A stretch of DNA of 64,000 nt from Trichomonas vaginalis G3. Its lineage: Eukaryota; Parabasalia; Trichomonadida; Trichomonadidae. This document shows, one piece after another, positions 30,273-39,420 of the stretch. The stretch is from NCBI RefSeq assembly GCF_026262505.1, contig NC_067205.1, forward strand, positions 16,430,001 to 16,494,000. Reading direction: 5' to 3'. Numbering within the stretch: position 1 is the first letter of the stretch; each line of letters starts with the position of its first letter. The notes under the pieces are model-generated. The model did no database searches and was not told where the DNA came from. It saw only the letters and a list, made by a program, of their open reading frames with translations. The position numbers were made by a program, and so were the translations under genes.

Positions 30273-33200
30273 ATGTTGCAAAGCATTACGCAACAAACAA
30301 AAAAGCACTCGCTGACATCCTCAATGACTATAATGGTGCTAATAAGTTATGATAGAATTCATGAGTTCATAAAGCCGCAACGCGCGAGGACGAAGTCCAC
30401 AAGAGCATTTCCTTTAAATGACGTTGCTATTGACTTATATCATAGACGTTCAGTACCTCATGAAGTAAGAAGAGAAATGTTTGACATAACAAATGCAAAC
30501 GTTGGTGAAACAAGAAGAAGAGACGACACACTGAAACAACAGAGAAGAGAGATGTTTAAAAGTGCTATAGAACAAGTTCGCAAAGCTAACGATGTCATTC
30601 GTTCCATTGACGACAAACCAAAAGAAGGTGAGAGATGGTTAAAGAAAGATGAAGAGAATAGGAAGAGGAATGTTAAGACAGGCAATAGACTCATTGACTT
30701 TAACATCGAAGCTTTAGAAGGTAAGGTTTTCATGAGACTCTTAGAGAAAATTAAAATAAACTCACAACAGAGATGGATGGTATGTTATAAACTTGGTGGA
30801 AAGTATGAATGTTCTACGTTAAACCTCAATAATATTGGAACATTACTACATCAGCTCTTGAAGGAGAACTTTATATCAGAGATAGAAGCAAATGCTGCAG
30901 GTATTGTTGAAATGCACTATGACTTTTTCTTGACAAACATAAAGAATCTTACTGAAATAAAGATGTATGATTTAACAGAATATGAAGGCTTAACGATGTC
31001 AGATGTAAAGAAAGGCAAACCAAAAAAGAGACCATATAGAGATGAAAGCACACTGACAAATGACCAGAAAGCCATTTTGGAAGCTCTTAAGCAAACAGGA
31101 AACCCAGCACTTATAGAAAGTTTTTGGAAAGATAATGGTGAAAAGAAGTTTTATAAGAAGAGAAGCGGTCAGTTCTGGAAGTATCTTTGCACATTACCTA
31201 TAAATCTTGAGCGCTACCAAATCTTCAATGAATTGAACAAAAGAACTGCAGCACTTATGACAGAAGACAATTGTTTCGTTTATGCTTGCATTCAGGCTGG
31301 AGTAGATGGAGAGACTATTGACCACATGAGAGAAGTCATTCGTGTTAGAGACTTTCCTCAAAGTAAAGTACAAGAAATTTCTGACGCAACAGGTATAGCA
31401 TTTAATGTTACCATTGGTTATTTCAATGACTCAAGACATAATGAAATAAAGAGATACATACCAAAAGAATGTAAAACTGTTAGAACTATTGACTTACTTC
31501 TTGTTGAAGACCACTACATGCTAAATGAAAGATTATCAATGACAACATATTTCATTCGCAACTATATAGAAATCTTGAAGGAGTGTGGTGGAATGAACAT
31601 TGAGAAACAGATGAAGATATATACAAAGAGAGAGAACAAATATGTAGTTCGTTATGATAGAACAACACCGTTATGGGATGTTATGAAAACATTGTGGGAG
31701 TGCAAATATTTCGAACCTATTTCTTATGGAGAACTTTTCACATATACTACTGACTTATATAAACAGAACCTTGCACCATTTAAAGACTTGTCATATGCTC
31801 CAAAGTATTGTGTACAACTGAAGAAGAAAGCCGAGTCAAAAGAAGTAAATAAAAATAAGTGCAAGTTCATTCCTGAGCACGTTTTCTTTGCTGACTTTGA
31901 GTGTAGCACAGACGGCTTTCATAAAGCTTTTAACATCTGTTATGACAGTGAAGATGGTTCGATGAGTGAAAGCATTTGGGGTCAGAACTGTGCAACAGAA
32001 TTTTTGGAACGACTTCCTGACAAGAGTTTAATATATTTCCATAACCTCAGTTATGATATAAACTTCATCTTAAGACACATGACAGAAGTGAAAGGAACTC
32101 CCATCATTAAAGGTTCACGAACAATGCAAATAACTGGCTTATATAAAGGAAGGGCAATTATTATAAAAGACTCTTACACTGTTATAAATAAGAAGCTTAA
32201 ACTATTTCCTGCTATGTTTAACTTACAAACAGGACCGAAAAAAGTATTTCCATATAACTACTACAGCAGTACTTTGTTAGCAAATGACAACAGAACTGGT
32301 GTCATTTCTGAAGCATGTAAGTTTATCCGGGATGCAGATACATTCATGAAAAACATAGATTCCATCAAAGGTTGCAGAATAGATGAGAACCACTTCGACT
32401 TAGAAAAGTATAGCACATTTTATTGCAAACAAGATGTAAGAATTTTAAGAGAAGGTTTTGTTAAGTTCCGCAATGACATATTGAAAGAATTTGATTTAAA
32501 CGTTTATGACTACGTTAGTATTTGTTCAATTGCTAACAAATTATTTGAGAACAGAGTGTACTTCCCGAATGGAAATTTATATGACCTCTCAAATAAACCA
32601 AGAGAATTTATTTCACGCTGTATTCAAGGTGGAAGATGTATGCTGTCAGATAACATGAAACAAAAGAGCGAAAAGAAACACATTGCTGATTTCGACGCTG
32701 TTTCATTATATCCATCAGCTATAGCAAGACTTTATACTTTAGAAGGTATTCCAAAGGTTATGAAGAAAGAAATGTTAAGCACAGAGTATCTCATGAGACA
32801 TTTATTCGATGACGACCAAAAGGAACCCATTGGTGAAAAGTTTATGTCCGGCTTCTTTGTTCTCATTAAGATAACAGAGATTGGAATACATAGACACTTT
32901 CCTTTAATAGTTTGTGACCCTGAACTAAATCCAGAACTTAACGTTCCCAGAAGTTCAAACACTTGCTGTTTAATGTATGTTGACCATATAACATTACAAG
33001 ACCTCATAAAATATCAAGGTGTCAAATGTGAAGTGTTGCAAGGATACTATTACGATGGAAACAGAGATATTAGAATAAGAGATGAAGTAAAGAAGTTGTT
33101 TGAGTTAAGGTTAAAGTATAAGAAAGAAGGAAATCCTTTGCAAGAAAATATAAAGCTCATTCTGAACAGTATTTATGGCAAAACTATTCTATCTCCTATT

Positions 33201-33950
33201 GAGTCAAAAATAACCATAGTAAATGACAAAGATGCTATAAGATATGCCATCAGAAACTACAACCATATAGTGAAGTTCGAAGGTTTGGATGGTTCAGATA
33301 AAACTATTTTCAAGCTAACGAAAAGCATTTGCAGACACTTTAACTTCTGTCCACTTGGTGTTAACATTCTGTCTATGTCGAAGAGAATAATGTGTGAAGT
33401 ATTCTGTACTGCTGAGGACTTAGGAATGGACATCTTTTATAGCGATACGGACAGTATGCATCTCTACAACGAAGATATCCCTCGTTTAGCTGAAGAGTTT
33501 GAGAAACGTTATGGAAGAGTTCTCATTGGTAAAAACCTTGGTCAATTTCATTCTGACTTCGCAGAAATAACACCTGGAAAACAAAGTTTAGCATACAAGT
33601 CAATATTTTGTGGAAAGAAGACTTACATAGACTTACTCACGAATGATTTAAATGAAGTTGCATTTCACTGCAGAATGAAAGGCGTGAAGCAAGATGTTAT
33701 TGCTTTAACCGCTAATGAAATGTTTCCTGACTCTGTTCAGTGTTTCTATGATGAAGATAAAGGTTTAATGGTTCCGCAAGGAAAATTTGACAAAGACTCT
33801 GAGTTCAGTGTTATGAAGTTATATAAAGCACTTTATGACGGTCAAGAGATTGCATTCGACTTATGTAAATCATGTCAACCTTGCTTTGAAGAGAAGTTTA
33901 ACTTCTCAATAACGACTAAAACAAGCTTTATTCGTAAGTTGAAGTTCTGA
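30273..33950 (+). CDS. Protein-primed-type family B DNA polymerase of element C, with OTU-like region
   Basis: A 1225-aa replicative polymerase. Order of parts: basic N-terminal part; an OTU-like region (NCFVYACIQAGV near residue 331 and EDHYMLNE near 411), known from some Polinton polymerases; 3'-5' exonuclease motifs (FADFECS near 540, FHNLSYDINF, YCKQDVRIL); and the palm motifs DFDAVSLYPS (about 804), LILNSIYGKT (about 961) and YSDTDSMH (about 1054). It would copy the element from a protein primer. Length is normal for Polintons. The exact N-terminus is uncertain. No partner helicase is seen in C, whereas B and E have one. Confidence 0.9.
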   Translation: MLQSITQQTKKHSLTSSMTIMVLISYDRIHEFIKPQRARTKSTRAFPLNDVAIDLYHRRSVPHEVRREMFDITNANVGETRRRDDTLKQQRREMFKSAIEQVRKANDVIRSIDDKPKEGERWLKKDEENRKRNVKTGNRLIDFNIEALEGKVFMRLLEKIKINSQQRWMVCYKLGGKYECSTLNLNNIGTLLHQLLKENFISEIEANAAGIVEMHYDFFLTNIKNLTEIKMYDLTEYEGLTMSDVKKGKPKKRPYRDESTLTNDQKAILEALKQTGNPALIESFWKDNGEKKFYKKRSGQFWKYLCTLPINLERYQIFNELNKRTAALMTEDNCFVYACIQAGVDGETIDHMREVIRVRDFPQSKVQEISDATGIAFNVTIGYFNDSRHNEIKRYIPKECKTVRTIDLLLVEDHYMLNERLSMTTYFIRNYIEILKECGGMNIEKQMKIYTKRENKYVVRYDRTTPLWDVMKTLWECKYFEPISYGELFTYTTDLYKQNLAPFKDLSYAPKYCVQLKKKAESKEVNKNKCKFIPEHVFFADFECSTDGFHKAFNICYDSEDGSMSESIWGQNCATEFLERLPDKSLIYFHNLSYDINFILRHMTEVKGTPIIKGSRTMQITGLYKGRAIIIKDSYTVINKKLKLFPAMFNLQTGPKKVFPYNYYSSTLLANDNRTGVISEACKFIRDADTFMKNIDSIKGCRIDENHFDLEKYSTFYCKQDVRILREGFVKFRNDILKEFDLNVYDYVSICSIANKLFENRVYFPNGNLYDLSNKPREFISRCIQGGRCMLSDNMKQKSEKKHIADFDAVSLYPSAIARLYTLEGIPKVMKKEMLSTEYLMRHLFDDDQKEPIGEKFMSGFFVLIKITEIGIHRHFPLIVCDPELNPELNVPRSSNTCCLMYVDHITLQDLIKYQGVKCEVLQGYYYDGNRDIRIRDEVKKLFELRLKYKKEGNPLQENIKLILNSIYGKTILSPIESKITIVNDKDAIRYAIRNYNHIVKFEGLDGSDKTIFKLTKSICRHFNFCPLGVNILSMSKRIMCEVFCTAEDLGMDIFYSDTDSMHLYNEDIPRLAEEFEKRYGRVLIGKNLGQFHSDFAEITPGKQSLAYKSIFCGKKTYIDLLTNDLNEVAFHCRMKGVKQDVIALTANEMFPDSVQCFYDEDKGLMVPQGKFDKDSEFSVMKLYKALYDGQEIAFDLCKSCQPCFEEKFNFSITTKTSFIRKLKF

Positions 33951-33996
33951 GGTCATTTATTTTTGTCAGCAATGAGGTCATTCGTGATAAAAATAA

Positions 33997-34021
33997 GCCG
34001 CTAGCGGCAAGGGCGAAGCCC
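33997..34021. terminator. Two GC hairpins between convergent genes
   Basis: GCCGCTAGCGGC (33997-34008) and GGGCGAAGCCC (34011-34021) sit between the end of the polymerase gene and the end of a minus-strand gene. Same type as 21062-21094. Confidence 0.4.
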
Positions 34022-34031
34022 ATGTGGTCAT

Positions 34032-34886
34032 TTACAATACTGCGATGGTAGAGTTTAAGAGTTGTGCTTCAATGTAGAGACAGTCCTTATGGTCTGGAGG
34101 TAAGAACACTGGGCAGTTATGGTCATGAGTGGAGAACATGTCTATCCAAAACTCACGATTGAAGCCAGTTAATTTATAGTATTTAGGGTTAGGAAGTGGT
34201 GAAGTTCTTGTATGACCAATGAACTCATTTTCAACTCCCTTACTTAAGTTTGAATATAATATAGTTTGCTTTCTATCCCAAATGCCTGGAAATCTAATTT
34301 CGGAAAAATCATTTTTCCTCGGAAGCATTGCATCATAATTGAAAACATTCTTGAAATCATCATTTGGTTCAGAGATTTGAAATCTTATACGTAATGGATT
34401 TTCTTTCTTTTAGCGACTTCATTGAATGGTGAGAATACAATGAATTGACAGTCATGTGTTCCATCTTCATTTGGTACAAACTCGTAATGAAAAGCTATTA
34501 ATCTTTCTACAATTCCTTCTTCTTTCAGTTGTGCAAGAAACTCACGTAAAGGCTGTAAAGTTTGTACTTCAATGTTAAACTTCTTTTGAAATTTTCGTAA
34601 AATGTAATTATACAGTCTTCTAACGTTGTATCGTCTTTAAAGTATTTGTATATGTGAATGTTTTGGGCGCTTAAAGACTGTTCGTCATTTTCTATCTCGA
34701 CTTGAAGTATAAAGTCAATCTTTCTGAAAGCACGTGTTATATACATATTTGTTATGCCAATGTACTTCTCTTCATTTATGTTCACAATCCAGTCTGTTGG
34801 AACTTAAACGTTACTCTGTTCCCCTTTATTTTGACGTCAGGGTTTTCACTACTGAACGCAACAGATAAAGGTATTTGTCTATACAT
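34032..34886 (-). pseudogene. Unidentified element C gene region (broken)
   Basis: Several coding stretches on the minus strand, beginning MYRQIPLSVAFSSENPDVKI after a T-tract signal and including IGITNMYITRAFRKIDFILQ and EFWIDMFSTHDHNCPVFLPP. They are beta-rich and lie next to the major capsid cluster, so a virion protein is plausible. I do not recognise it. Broken in a few places. Confidence 0.45.
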
Positions 34887-34910
34887 TTAATTCGGATAAA
34901 AATAAACCAT

Positions 34911-35150
34911 TTACTCTTTCTTTGCTTTTGCTTCTTCTCTAGCTTTCTTCGCCAGCAAACGTGGGTTCTTTTGTCTTCCAGCAGCTAATGCAGCAAGTTG
35001 TTTTTCACTAAGTTTTCTCTTTGGTCTCTCTGGCTTTTGTTCTTGTTTTTGTTCCTTCAGTTCGGATAAAATTTGCTCACGAATTTCTTTCTTCAATGCT
35101 TCAACATCTATGACCCCTTGGGTCTTGTCCGTAGGGCTTGTCTGAGTCAT
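34911..35150 (-). CDS. 79-aa basic coiled-coil protein of element C
   Basis: MTQTSPTDKTQGVIDVEALK, an amphipathic helix, then a very basic end (PERPKRKLSEKQLAALAAGR, KNPRLLAKKAREEAKAKKE). The KLSEKQLAALAAGR block resembles short DNA-condensing or core-type proteins of phages and Polintons. A GACCCCTTGGGTC palindrome (35112-35124) lies in its 5' part. The start at 35150 follows a long A/T stretch shared divergently with the next gene. Confidence 0.6.
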   Translation of the reverse strand: MTQTSPTDKTQGVIDVEALKKEIREQILSELKEQKQEQKPERPKRKLSEKQLAALAAGRQKNPRLLAKKAREEAKAKKE

Positions 35151-35195
35151 TTGACTGCAGATAAAAAACAAAATTAAAACTTTAACCGATGTAAA

Positions 35196-35630
35196 ATGAG
35201 CTTGTCAAAATCAGAGCGAGAGTCTATTATATTAAATGACGCAAGAGGAATACAACATCCTTTCTATTACGTAAGTCAGAGTAAAGATGGTAAAATATAC
35301 GTAAGAAAAAGAAAGGTTCCATTAGCGAATGCAGAAAGCGACAACATTAAGGTGTATGGTAAGGGTGAAGTCCACGAAGCCCATGTTAAGCCTTCTATTC
35401 AAACTGAGCCACCAAAAGAACAAGAAGAAAAGAAGCCAGATGTACTTTCAATAACGAACCAAGAGCTTATTGCAAAGTTCGTGAATTTCATTGAAAAACA
35501 AACCGAGTCAAAGAACCCTGACCCACCAGTGAAAGAAGTTGAGACAAAAGAGAATGTACAGTTCATTGAAAATGTCAAGAAACAACTTCCACCACGAATG
35601 CCAAGAAGAAGAGTGAGAATAATGAAGTAA
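35196..35630 (+). CDS. 144-aa basic-ended protein of element C
   Basis: MSLSKSERESIILNDARGIQ, then HPFYYVSQSKDGKIYVRKRK, an acidic/proline linker and a basic end PPRMPRRRVRIMK. Directly in front of the major capsid gene (28-bp gap). The Arg-rich end and position suggest an internal core protein; unnamed. Confidence 0.55.
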   Translation: MSLSKSERESIILNDARGIQHPFYYVSQSKDGKIYVRKRKVPLANAESDNIKVYGKGEVHEAHVKPSIQTEPPKEQEEKKPDVLSITNQELIAKFVNFIEKQTESKNPDPPVKEVETKENVQFIENVKKQLPPRMPRRRVRIMK

Positions 35631-35657
35631 ATAGATATTTTTATCTGAAGTAAATAC

Positions 35658-37232
35658 ATGCAGAACGAACAGTTAAACGAATTTACTCCAGCAGAGCATA
35701 TTCATCAGATTCGCTCATATTTCGATATCATAGACAATGCAGTTCAAATTGGTGACACTAATAGAAAATATTCTGACGCAAAGATTCCATCACAACCTGG
35801 AACTGCTAAAGATAACACATGGGTAACATTCAATCTCTCACCTCCTGGTGAAAATATGTTGGACCTTTACAATACATTCATTACGTATAAAATGGAAGGT
35901 CAATTTATTGTAGATAAAGAAATTGGTTCAGGTTCCAATAAAACAAACCCACCAGGATTTTGGATTGGTTTCGATGACGCTTTCTATGCAGTTGCTGGAT
36001 ATCAAATCCTTGCAAATGGTCGTATCGTATATTCTCAAGACAACGCAAGAGAAGAAGCATATATAACTTCAAACTCACAAACTACCGAACAAATAAAGAA
36101 AGTAGATGTTTTCTCAAAGACTCGACATGAAGATGTATGGAGTCATTCGGGAACATGCAGAACAGGACAAATTGTTAGTGGGCCGATTACAGCAGGAAAA
36201 TCATTTGATTTTAAGCTTCGTTTAAGAATTCCTGTTAGAAGATTCCTTCCATTAGAAGCTATTCGATTTATTCCAGCTTTTGCAGGAAACATTCAGCTTA
36301 AAGTAAAGTTCAGTAGCGACGCCTTACAATGCACATCTATATCTGTAAATGATATCATTGCTTTCAATCCAACTCTTAAAGTTGCATTTGCTTCAGATTC
36401 AAATCCACCGACAAATAAATTTGTTCCATGGAATGAACCATTCACTATGATAACGAAGGCAGTAGAAGCTAGTGGAACAGTTACTATTACAACTGTAATC
36501 CAGCAACTATTTCGAACAAAGATGGATTTTAATGAATGTTTCATTCATCCAAAGTCATTCTCTTTAGACCCTAACATTTATACAGAACTTGTAGAACATT
36601 ATACAAACGAGGCTTTATGTTTTCCTGTTAAAGTTATGGATTGGATTCCTATGGACGGTTCATTCTCAAAGAATACAGATAGTTCAAGTGCAACATTTAC
36701 AGCAGCTTATACGCCTATTAATGTTAAAAGTATTTGGGCACTATTTAGAAAGAAAGACAACTATTATGTTAATTTTGAGAACCCTAAGTTTAAATATCTT
36801 CTGCTTTCCATGGGAGCTTATGGAAATATGCCTGCAGAACCTGAAAAATCATATGGACCTGTATTTTATGAAATGGTTGCGAACGCTTGCAATACAAACA
36901 ATGATATGATAGGATTTAATGAAGATGTTATGAGGTCATTGGTGGATGATGGTAGTGTGGAACATAAATGGGATAGCTATGACAACACACATTTCTTATG
37001 TGGTTTTCCAACAGAAGTGGACTTTTGCTTCCAGCAAGGTCAAACATCTACTGCTCCAATAACATACAAATTGTCTGTTAAAGGACCTATTGAACTAGCA
37101 ACTGAAAATGTACCAAAGCCACTTATTGGATTTATGAGGGATTGTTGCTTTGCCATTCAGGTGCGTGCTAATGGCATCCCCATAATAAGATTAGATGACT
37201 ATAACTTAGCTACGGACGACAGTGAGGAATAA
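35658..37232 (+). CDS. Major capsid protein of element C, double jelly-roll type
   Basis: The 524-aa open frame shows the pattern of Polinton major capsid proteins: a hydrophilic start, then beta-strand-rich sequence with GFDDAFYAVAGYQILANGRI, FDFKLRLRIPVRRFLPLEAI and a closing FAIQVRANGIPIIRLDDYN. It aligns block by block with the B capsid protein but is far from identical. It would form hexons of an icosahedral shell. T-tract plus TGAAGTAAATACATG at the start. It lies in a plus-strand cluster of virion-type genes. Confidence 0.8.
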   Translation: MQNEQLNEFTPAEHIHQIRSYFDIIDNAVQIGDTNRKYSDAKIPSQPGTAKDNTWVTFNLSPPGENMLDLYNTFITYKMEGQFIVDKEIGSGSNKTNPPGFWIGFDDAFYAVAGYQILANGRIVYSQDNAREEAYITSNSQTTEQIKKVDVFSKTRHEDVWSHSGTCRTGQIVSGPITAGKSFDFKLRLRIPVRRFLPLEAIRFIPAFAGNIQLKVKFSSDALQCTSISVNDIIAFNPTLKVAFASDSNPPTNKFVPWNEPFTMITKAVEASGTVTITTVIQQLFRTKMDFNECFIHPKSFSLDPNIYTELVEHYTNEALCFPVKVMDWIPMDGSFSKNTDSSSATFTAAYTPINVKSIWALFRKKDNYYVNFENPKFKYLLLSMGAYGNMPAEPEKSYGPVFYEMVANACNTNNDMIGFNEDVMRSLVDDGSVEHKWDSYDNTHFLCGFPTEVDFCFQQGQTSTAPITYKLSVKGPIELATENVPKPLIGFMRDCCFAIQVRANGIPIIRLDDYNLATDDSEE

Positions 37233-37262
37233 AGGATGAACGTTTATTTTTAAAGCTTATAA

Positions 37263-37721
37263 ATGAGTTCTTCATCAAGCTCTCGTGAACCTTCACCATC
37301 TATGAAACAAACTTTACCAAACGATTATGGAGCACCTATTGAATATTTCTTACGAGCTGCACAATGGCAAAGAGCAGTCTCACCAAGGTTAGGTGTTCCA
37401 CCAGCTCCTGTCAAAAATAGCATTTGGTCAAGTCCTTATATAAAATATGGTCTCCCACTAGGTTTGCTAGCTACAGCAGGAGCAGTTATGATGTTGAAAA
37501 GAAATAAAGCAAATGTTGTAAATAATACTGAAGTAGCTGAAGTTAAACAAACTCCAACACCTTCGCCAAAACCAACGCCTTCACAAGCAAAACCTTCAAT
37601 GACTCCTGAACCTATGGAAGTACAAACTCCTGTTCAAAAGTCAACTCCTAAACCGACTCCAACATTTAAACCAGAACCTACTCCTCAAATAAATTGTAAA
37701 ACTCCTGCGTTTCCTTACTGA
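37263..37721 (+). CDS. 152-aa single-pass membrane, proline-rich protein
   Basis: A Ser-rich start, a segment SPYIKYGLPLGLLATAGAVM forming a likely membrane helix (about residues 58-78), a basic stop, then a Pro/Thr-rich tail (TPTPSPKPTPSQAKP and repeats). Located directly behind the capsid gene, it may be a membrane-associated virion protein. Function unknown. Confidence 0.6.
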   Translation: MSSSSSSREPSPSMKQTLPNDYGAPIEYFLRAAQWQRAVSPRLGVPPAPVKNSIWSSPYIKYGLPLGLLATAGAVMMLKRNKANVVNNTEVAEVKQTPTPSPKPTPSQAKPSMTPEPMEVQTPVQKSTPKPTPTFKPEPTPQINCKTPAFPY

Positions 37722-37769
37722 AAAAATAACGTTATTTTTATTTAATATTAAAATTTTTATTTGATTGAA

Positions 37770-38006
37770 ATGACAAATAGAGTCACTGAAGCAATGAAAC
37801 AAAAGTTTTTGGTAGAATACATTAAATCAGGAACTATTCCAGAAGGTTTTTACATTCATACTATGAAGGATGGTAGAGTTCAGTTTAGAAAGATAAAGCA
37901 ACCATTAGATAAAGAAGGAATTTTGAGAAAGATTAAACTTCATGAGGACAACATTGCTGAACTTAAGAAGAAGTTAGAAGAGTTGGAGAAAGGAAGAGAG
38001 TTATAA
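37770..38006 (+). CDS. 78-aa small coiled-coil protein shared by elements C and E
   Basis: MTNRVTEAMKQKFLVEYIKS ... FYIHTMKDGRVQFRKIKQPL and a C-terminal coiled coil ending LEELEKGREL. Element E has a nearly identical protein at 50652-50888. The start at 37770 follows TTTTTATTTGATTGAA. Its last codons lie within the terminal repeat. Confidence 0.7.
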   Translation: MTNRVTEAMKQKFLVEYIKSGTIPEGFYIHTMKDGRVQFRKIKQPLDKEGILRKIKLHEDNIAELKKKLEELEKGREL

Positions 38007-38022
38007 AGCAATGAATTCAACA

Positions 38023-38070
38023 GGGTGAAAAAACAGGTGAAAAAAGAGGTGAGATCTCACCAATTCACCT
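38023..38070 (-). promoter_or_regulatory. Operator copy 5 (GGTGA type, right terminal repeat)
   Basis: Mirror partner of copy 1, with GGTGAGATCTCACC; differs by two bases in the outer half-site spacer. Confidence 0.75.
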
Positions 38071-38171
38071 AAATTTATTTTTGTGCTATGTTTTCATACG
38101 TGTGAGGGTGGTGATATCATTAATTTTTAAGTTTATTTTTTATTTTACTGAAAATTTTTATTTGGATGTAA

Positions 38172-38456
38172 ATGACAGAACAAAAGCAACTCATACAAAT
38201 CGAAAAATATAACAAACATACATTTAAACATTTATTCTTCCTTCCTGAGTATAACATGTTCTTTCAAATACATCCGAGACCAGTTGACTTTTCATTGACT
38301 GTGTATAAAGATAGAAATAGTTATATCATTAAACCATACGATGACGAAGGTAAGTTATGTAAATTGTACGTTAAGAAGTTAGAGAAAGTTTATGGCTTCA
38401 AGTATGACTACAATAGGGTTAACACTGATGATGAAGATATTGAGGAAAATTTATGA
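38172..38456 (+). CDS. 94-aa protein encoded in the right terminal repeat of element C
   Basis: Identical protein to 17046-17330. Both copies point toward the element ends. The start signal is TTTTTATTTGGATGTAAATG. Confidence 0.7.
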   Translation: MTEQKQLIQIEKYNKHTFKHLFFLPEYNMFFQIHPRPVDFSLTVYKDRNSYIIKPYDDEGKLCKLYVKKLEKVYGFKYDYNRVNTDDEDIEENL

Positions 38457-38619
38457 GAACATTAGTGAAGTCGTTAGTGAGAACGATAGTGAGAACGTTT
38501 ATTTTTTACATTAGTGAGTTCGTTAGTGAAGTGGTTGGCGGCTTTGTAAAGTGTCAAATTCACAAGTATTGGGTAAGGTGGAACGCAGTGCCGCCGTACC
38601 CATGACTTGTATACTAACT

Positions 38620-38949
38620 GACGCTTTGTCAGAATGTTTGACATCTGACTTTTACAGCCACTTGTTCTCATATTTCATGACATTAGATATTTCTAACTTC
38701 AATCCAAGACAAATTCCACATACCGAAGAGAGACAAACATTGTTAGAAGCAAACAAGAGTGTTTATGAACTGTTCGTAGATGAAACTGACTTTGTGTCAT
38801 TAGATGAAAGGTCTTTATATGATGAATATAAACAATATTGTCAAGAATATGGTTATATGGCAGCTTCTAAACGTACATTCTTGGCAAATGTCAAAAGTCT
38901 TTTAGATGTTCAGAATGGTGTATATACAAAGAAAATTTTTTCTGAGTAA
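38620..38949 (+). pseudogene. SF3 helicase of element B, remainder beyond element C
   Basis: After the target duplication the coding sequence resumes with SECLTSDFYSHLFSYFM, which matches the part of the E helicase following its motif C (ESFNEEFYSNLLTYFM). It then runs through PRQIPHTEERQTLLEANKSV to a winged-helix-like end. It documents the insertion of C into this gene. Confidence 0.8.
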
Positions 38950-38984
38950 ATTTAAAAAAAATATTTTTTTATCCGATAGAAAAG

Positions 38985-39404
38985 ATGACGAAATATATTT
39001 CAGTAAACAAATACATGTCAGGACTTAAAGAAGAACTAGACCCATTCACATATTTGAATGTTTACTTCTACCATTTTGAAAAGTCTTCATTCAGCAAAGT
39101 TTGGAACATCGAACCAGTTAAGTTTGCTATTGTGACTAAAAATGGTGCGAAATTTGAAGACTTAGACATAGAAGGTTTGTTAACAGTCAAAGAAAGTTTT
39201 GACAGAAGGTTCTCAAACCTTAAAGAAGGCAAAGCATACAAACTTGTTATACCTTATGAACCAAAGAAGACAGACGACTATGAATATTATGAGTCTAAAG
39301 TTGTAGAAGTTCAAGGTAAATTGGGTAAAAAGCTATTAGAGTCTAAGCCAGTGTTTACTCCTAAAGAGGAAGAGAACATTGACATTGACCCAGAAATGTT
39401 CTAA
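38985..39404 (+). CDS. 139-aa element B protein with acidic tail
   Basis: MTKYISVNKYMSGLKEELDP ..., beta-rich, ending EEENIDIDPEMF. Placed directly behind the helicase gene with a TTTTTTTATCCGATAGAAAAG start signal. The acidic end with terminal Phe recalls SSB proteins, whose tails bind replication partners; inference only. C has a distant counterpart at 29642-30115. Confidence 0.55.
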   Translation: MTKYISVNKYMSGLKEELDPFTYLNVYFYHFEKSSFSKVWNIEPVKFAIVTKNGAKFEDLDIEGLLTVKESFDRRFSNLKEGKAYKLVIPYEPKKTDDYEYYESKVVEVQGKLGKKLLESKPVFTPKEEENIDIDPEMF

Positions 39405-39420
39405 AAATAAAATTTTATTT

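Larger units (their letters stand above)
16883..38619. mobile_element. Polinton/Maverick element C, 21.7 kb, both ends present
   Basis: Both ends read 5'-AGTTAGTATACAAGTCATGG, with 630-bp terminal inverted repeats and a 6-bp target duplication, inserted in the helicase gene of B. It encodes packaging ATPase, minor and major capsid proteins, RVE integrase, PolB with an OTU-like region, a fibre, KilA-N proteins and a set of small proteins. The terminal repeats differ at only a few positions, so insertion is recent relative to B. Most of the genes are open; I estimate about half a dozen breaks. No adenovirus-type protease was recognised. Confidence 0.92.
37990..38619. repeat. Right terminal inverted repeat of element C (630 bp)
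   Basis: Inverted partner of 16883-17512, ending in ...CTTGTATACTAACT and followed by GACGCT. Confidence 0.93.

Noticed and set aside
16883-38619. Adenovirus-type cysteine protease expected in a full Polinton
   Set aside because: I searched the small genes of C by eye for the His...Asp/Glu...Gln...Cys order and found no convincing candidate; not reported.
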